DNA of 43,813 nucleotides from Moorena bouillonii PNG (GTDB lineage Bacteria; Cyanobacteriota; Cyanobacteriia; Cyanobacteriales; Coleofasciculaceae): NCBI RefSeq assembly GCF_001942495.1, contig NZ_MKZS01000001.1, positions 2,309,089 to 2,352,901 of the forward strand, read 5' to 3'. Shown piece by piece: positions 42,308 to 43,813 of this stretch (position 1 is its first letter; each line of letters starts with the position of its first letter). The notes under the pieces were generated by a model. It saw only the letters and a program-made list of their open reading frames with translations, ran no database searches and was not told where the DNA came from. The position numbers and the translations under genes were made by a program.

Positions 42308-43201
42308 CTAATTTTTTCCTGTCGCTAAGGTAGCTTTGTAGTTTTTTTTAGCAATGCCTTTACTATAGACAAGCCAGGTAAAGATGACTAATCCAGCTTC
42401 GGTTCCTACTAAATCGTGAAGGATATGAAATAAAGCATTAAAAGTCACTTGTGGATCAGTATAGGGATTCCCTCCAAACTTATCTAGAAGAAACACAAAG
42501 GTTAAATTGACTCCAACGGAGAAAATGGGGAAAAGAATAATTTTCCAATCTTGAAGTATCTTATAGCCTCGATAAGTCAATACACCCAAAACTAGAGTAA
42601 GTGCAATATAAATAGGAATCTTAAAATTATCGTTACCGGCTTGATAACCTAAAGGGTACAAAATTGAAACAACTAAAAGACTGATGGCAAACACAATATT
42701 AATCAAATTGGTGATTATAGTAGTTTTCTCTACTAACCCATCCGCCCACAGCGCAAATGCTGAAATCAAGAAAAAGTAAAACATGAAATTCAGCATCGTA
42801 AAATCGTTTTGATAATACCAGCATTGGGTGACGTGCCAACCAATTTCTGAAGCGATCGCCACCATCACAAAAGCTAGACCCAGTTGGGATGCAAAAATAC
42901 TTCTCGATGGCAGTCCTAAGTTTTTTAAGCTGTTGTAAAAAATTCTCATCGCCAGAGGGATGATGGCAAAAACCAGCACGTGGGTGATAATTAATCCCAG
43001 TTTCCAACCATCGACTATACAGGTTCTAGAGGGGTCTGTCGGGGATTCTGCGATTCCAGGCAATGTGGCGAGAATATAGCCAAATCCAGCTAAACCAATT
43101 AAGAAGCAGAGTGCAGTAAACCCTAAGTTGGTAGTAAAAATTTTGCCATCGTTATTTTCTTCAAGAGCTTCCTGGGATTTAGTAAATTGCTTTGAAGACA
43201 T
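42308..43201 (-). CDS. Integral membrane protein of unknown function
   Basis: 297 aa that I do not recognise. A polar N-terminus of about 22 residues is followed by roughly eight hydrophobic helices (approximately 25-48, 66-86, 101-120, 134-153, 161-183, 194-210, 219-240 and 264-280). Histidines lie in or beside helices: His74 (IITHVLVF), His123 (GWHVTQCWYY), and His259/His262 (LFHILHDLVG). Paired histidines in a multi-helix protein could bind heme or metal, but no named motif is matched. A Cys at 61 and another at 127 could form a disulfide. It stands alone, with more than 500 bp gaps on both sides, and no partner suggests a role. The start ATG fits the start of hydrophobicity; a ribosome site is present as AGGAGC just upstream. 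Confidence 0.75.
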   Translation of the reverse strand: MSSKQFTKSQEALEENNDGKIFTTNLGFTALCFLIGLAGFGYILATLPGIAESPTDPSRTCIVDGWKLGLIITHVLVFAIIPLAMRIFYNSLKNLGLPSRSIFASQLGLAFVMVAIASEIGWHVTQCWYYQNDFTMLNFMFYFFLISAFALWADGLVEKTTIITNLINIVFAISLLVVSILYPLGYQAGNDNFKIPIYIALTLVLGVLTYRGYKILQDWKIILFPIFSVGVNLTFVFLLDKFGGNPYTDPQVTFNALFHILHDLVGTEAGLVIFTWLVYSKGIAKKNYKATLATGKN

Positions 43202-43432
43202 TCAAAAGCTCCTTAAGCTCATAGACTACTTAAAAAAATCACCGAAATCGCCGAAATACGATTCTACCCACAGCCTGATACATAGTAGTAATTATCTCAT
43301 AAAAACTATTCCTTGAATCGAATAGTTAAGATAAATTTTAGGTTATCATTAATAAACGTTAAGTAAGCATCAAATTTATGATGATTACGTTACATATCTT
43401 TGTTAATATATAGATTGCTTTACAAGTGTGAT

Positions 43433-43461
43433 GGCTAAAGCCCCTGTACTTTAGTCGGGGG
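43433..43461 (-). repeat. Hairpin and G-run typical of an IS200/IS605 end
   Basis: GGCTAAAG (43433-43440) pairs with CTTTAGTC (43449-43456) with one G-U pair around loop CCCCTGTA, followed by GGGGG. Subterminal imperfect palindromes of this kind mark the ends recognised by HUH TnpA enzymes, and a tnpA remnant lies 25 bp away. Confidence 0.5.
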
Positions 43462-43485
43462 ATATAGGCGAACAGATGAATTGAT

Positions 43486-43602
43486 TCATCCGTGATGCGG
43501 GTCGTTAATGTACGCTAATACTTTCTGAGTGCTAATCTTGCCAGTGGTGTCAAACATATACGAAGGTGTCCATAAACTTGGCAATCTCAACAGGTCTGGA
43601 AA
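43486..43602 (-). pseudogene. C-terminal remnant of an IS200/IS605-family transposase (TnpA, Y1 HUH)
   Basis: On the minus strand, a frame ending at TGA 43488-43486 encodes LWTPSYMFDTTG and then KISTQKVLAYIND. This fits the C-terminal block of IS200-type TnpA, whose usual form is LWSPSYFV..G followed by a helix of KxYIE type. The frame is interrupted upstream by TAA at 43605-43603, and the HUH and catalytic Tyr regions are not found, so only the last 38 codons survive. Together with the adjacent hairpin it marks an old insertion next to the unknown membrane protein gene. Confidence 0.65.
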
Positions 43603-43813
43603 TTATTGTCTAAGCAATAATGATCTTCGTAATTGGTTTGTTCATTGCTGTTACTATACCTCACGCTTACTAGGAAACGCTATAGTATGAAGCAAAAATT
43701 ATCCCCAAAATTGACCTTAATCGCCGCTTATTGCATCAGCCTATTTGAGTTTTCTACCCTGGGGGGGCGACAAGCGCCCTGTAACCCTTGATATATCTTA
43801 AATTGACCAAATT

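Larger units (their letters stand above)
43202..43813. other. Right-end intergenic region with insertion-sequence debris
   Basis: Apart from the tnpA remnant and its neighbouring hairpin, I see no gene here. The sequence GGAAACGCTATAG near 43672 repeats, with one base difference, the GAAACGCTATAG near 974-985 at the opposite end of the window, indicating another dispersed repeat end. Confidence 0.5.

Overview
The window looks like a filamentous marine cyanobacterium of the Moorena (formerly Moorea/Lyngbya) type. HIP1 palindromes (GCGATCGC) occur throughout. Heptanucleotide tandem repeats and short dispersed repeats fill the gaps. The housekeeping genes are typically cyanobacterial (DUF3086, DUF3119, DUF4079). 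The large biosynthetic locus is closest in architecture to the hectochlorin (hct) pathway of Moorena. These taxonomic statements are inference from sequence features, not from a database search.

Layout. 1-1146 is gene-free and repeat-rich. 1147-31308 is a + strand biosynthetic cluster: a non-heme iron halogenase-like protein fused to an ACP (1147-2550); a type I PKS, KS-AT-cMT-KR-ACP (2569-8343); NRPS-1, docking-C-degenerate A fragment-A(keto acid)-KR-PCP-Cy-A(Cys)/Ox-PCP (8340-18410); NRPS-2, docking-C-A(Gly)-PCP-C-A(Ile)-PCP-Cy-A(Cys)/Ox-PCP-TE (18407-29866); and one cytochrome P450 (29977-31308). The synthase genes are joined by ATGA overlaps, so they form one transcriptional unit. 31309-32261 is a repeat-rich boundary. 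32262-41783 holds minus-strand housekeeping genes: ispE, rsmA, a patatin phospholipase, folB, plsY, DUF3086, DUF3119, tRNA-Ser(CGA), a ComEC-like protein and a DUF4079 protein. A lone unknown membrane protein (42308-43201) follows. A decayed IS200/IS605 tnpA 3' end lies near the right edge.

How the cluster works (inference from colinearity). A hexanoyl-type starter on the ACP is chlorinated. The PKS adds one malonyl unit, C-methylates it (possibly twice) and reduces it to a 3-hydroxy acid. NRPS-1 adds a 2-keto acid reduced in place to a 2-hydroxy acid, then a thiazole from Cys. NRPS-2 adds Gly, Ile and a second thiazole, and the TE closes the ring. The P450 would install the extra hydroxyl on the hydroxyisovalerate unit. 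Manually read adenylation codes (Gly DILQLGLIWK, Ile DAFFLGVTFK, Cys DLYNLSLIWK twice) give a chain with 29 carbons, 4 nitrogens, 7 oxygens and 2 sulfurs. That agrees with my memory of lyngbyabellin A and differs from hectochlorin, which carries a second keto-acid/KR module in place of Gly-Ile. The best reading is a lyngbyabellin-type gene cluster.
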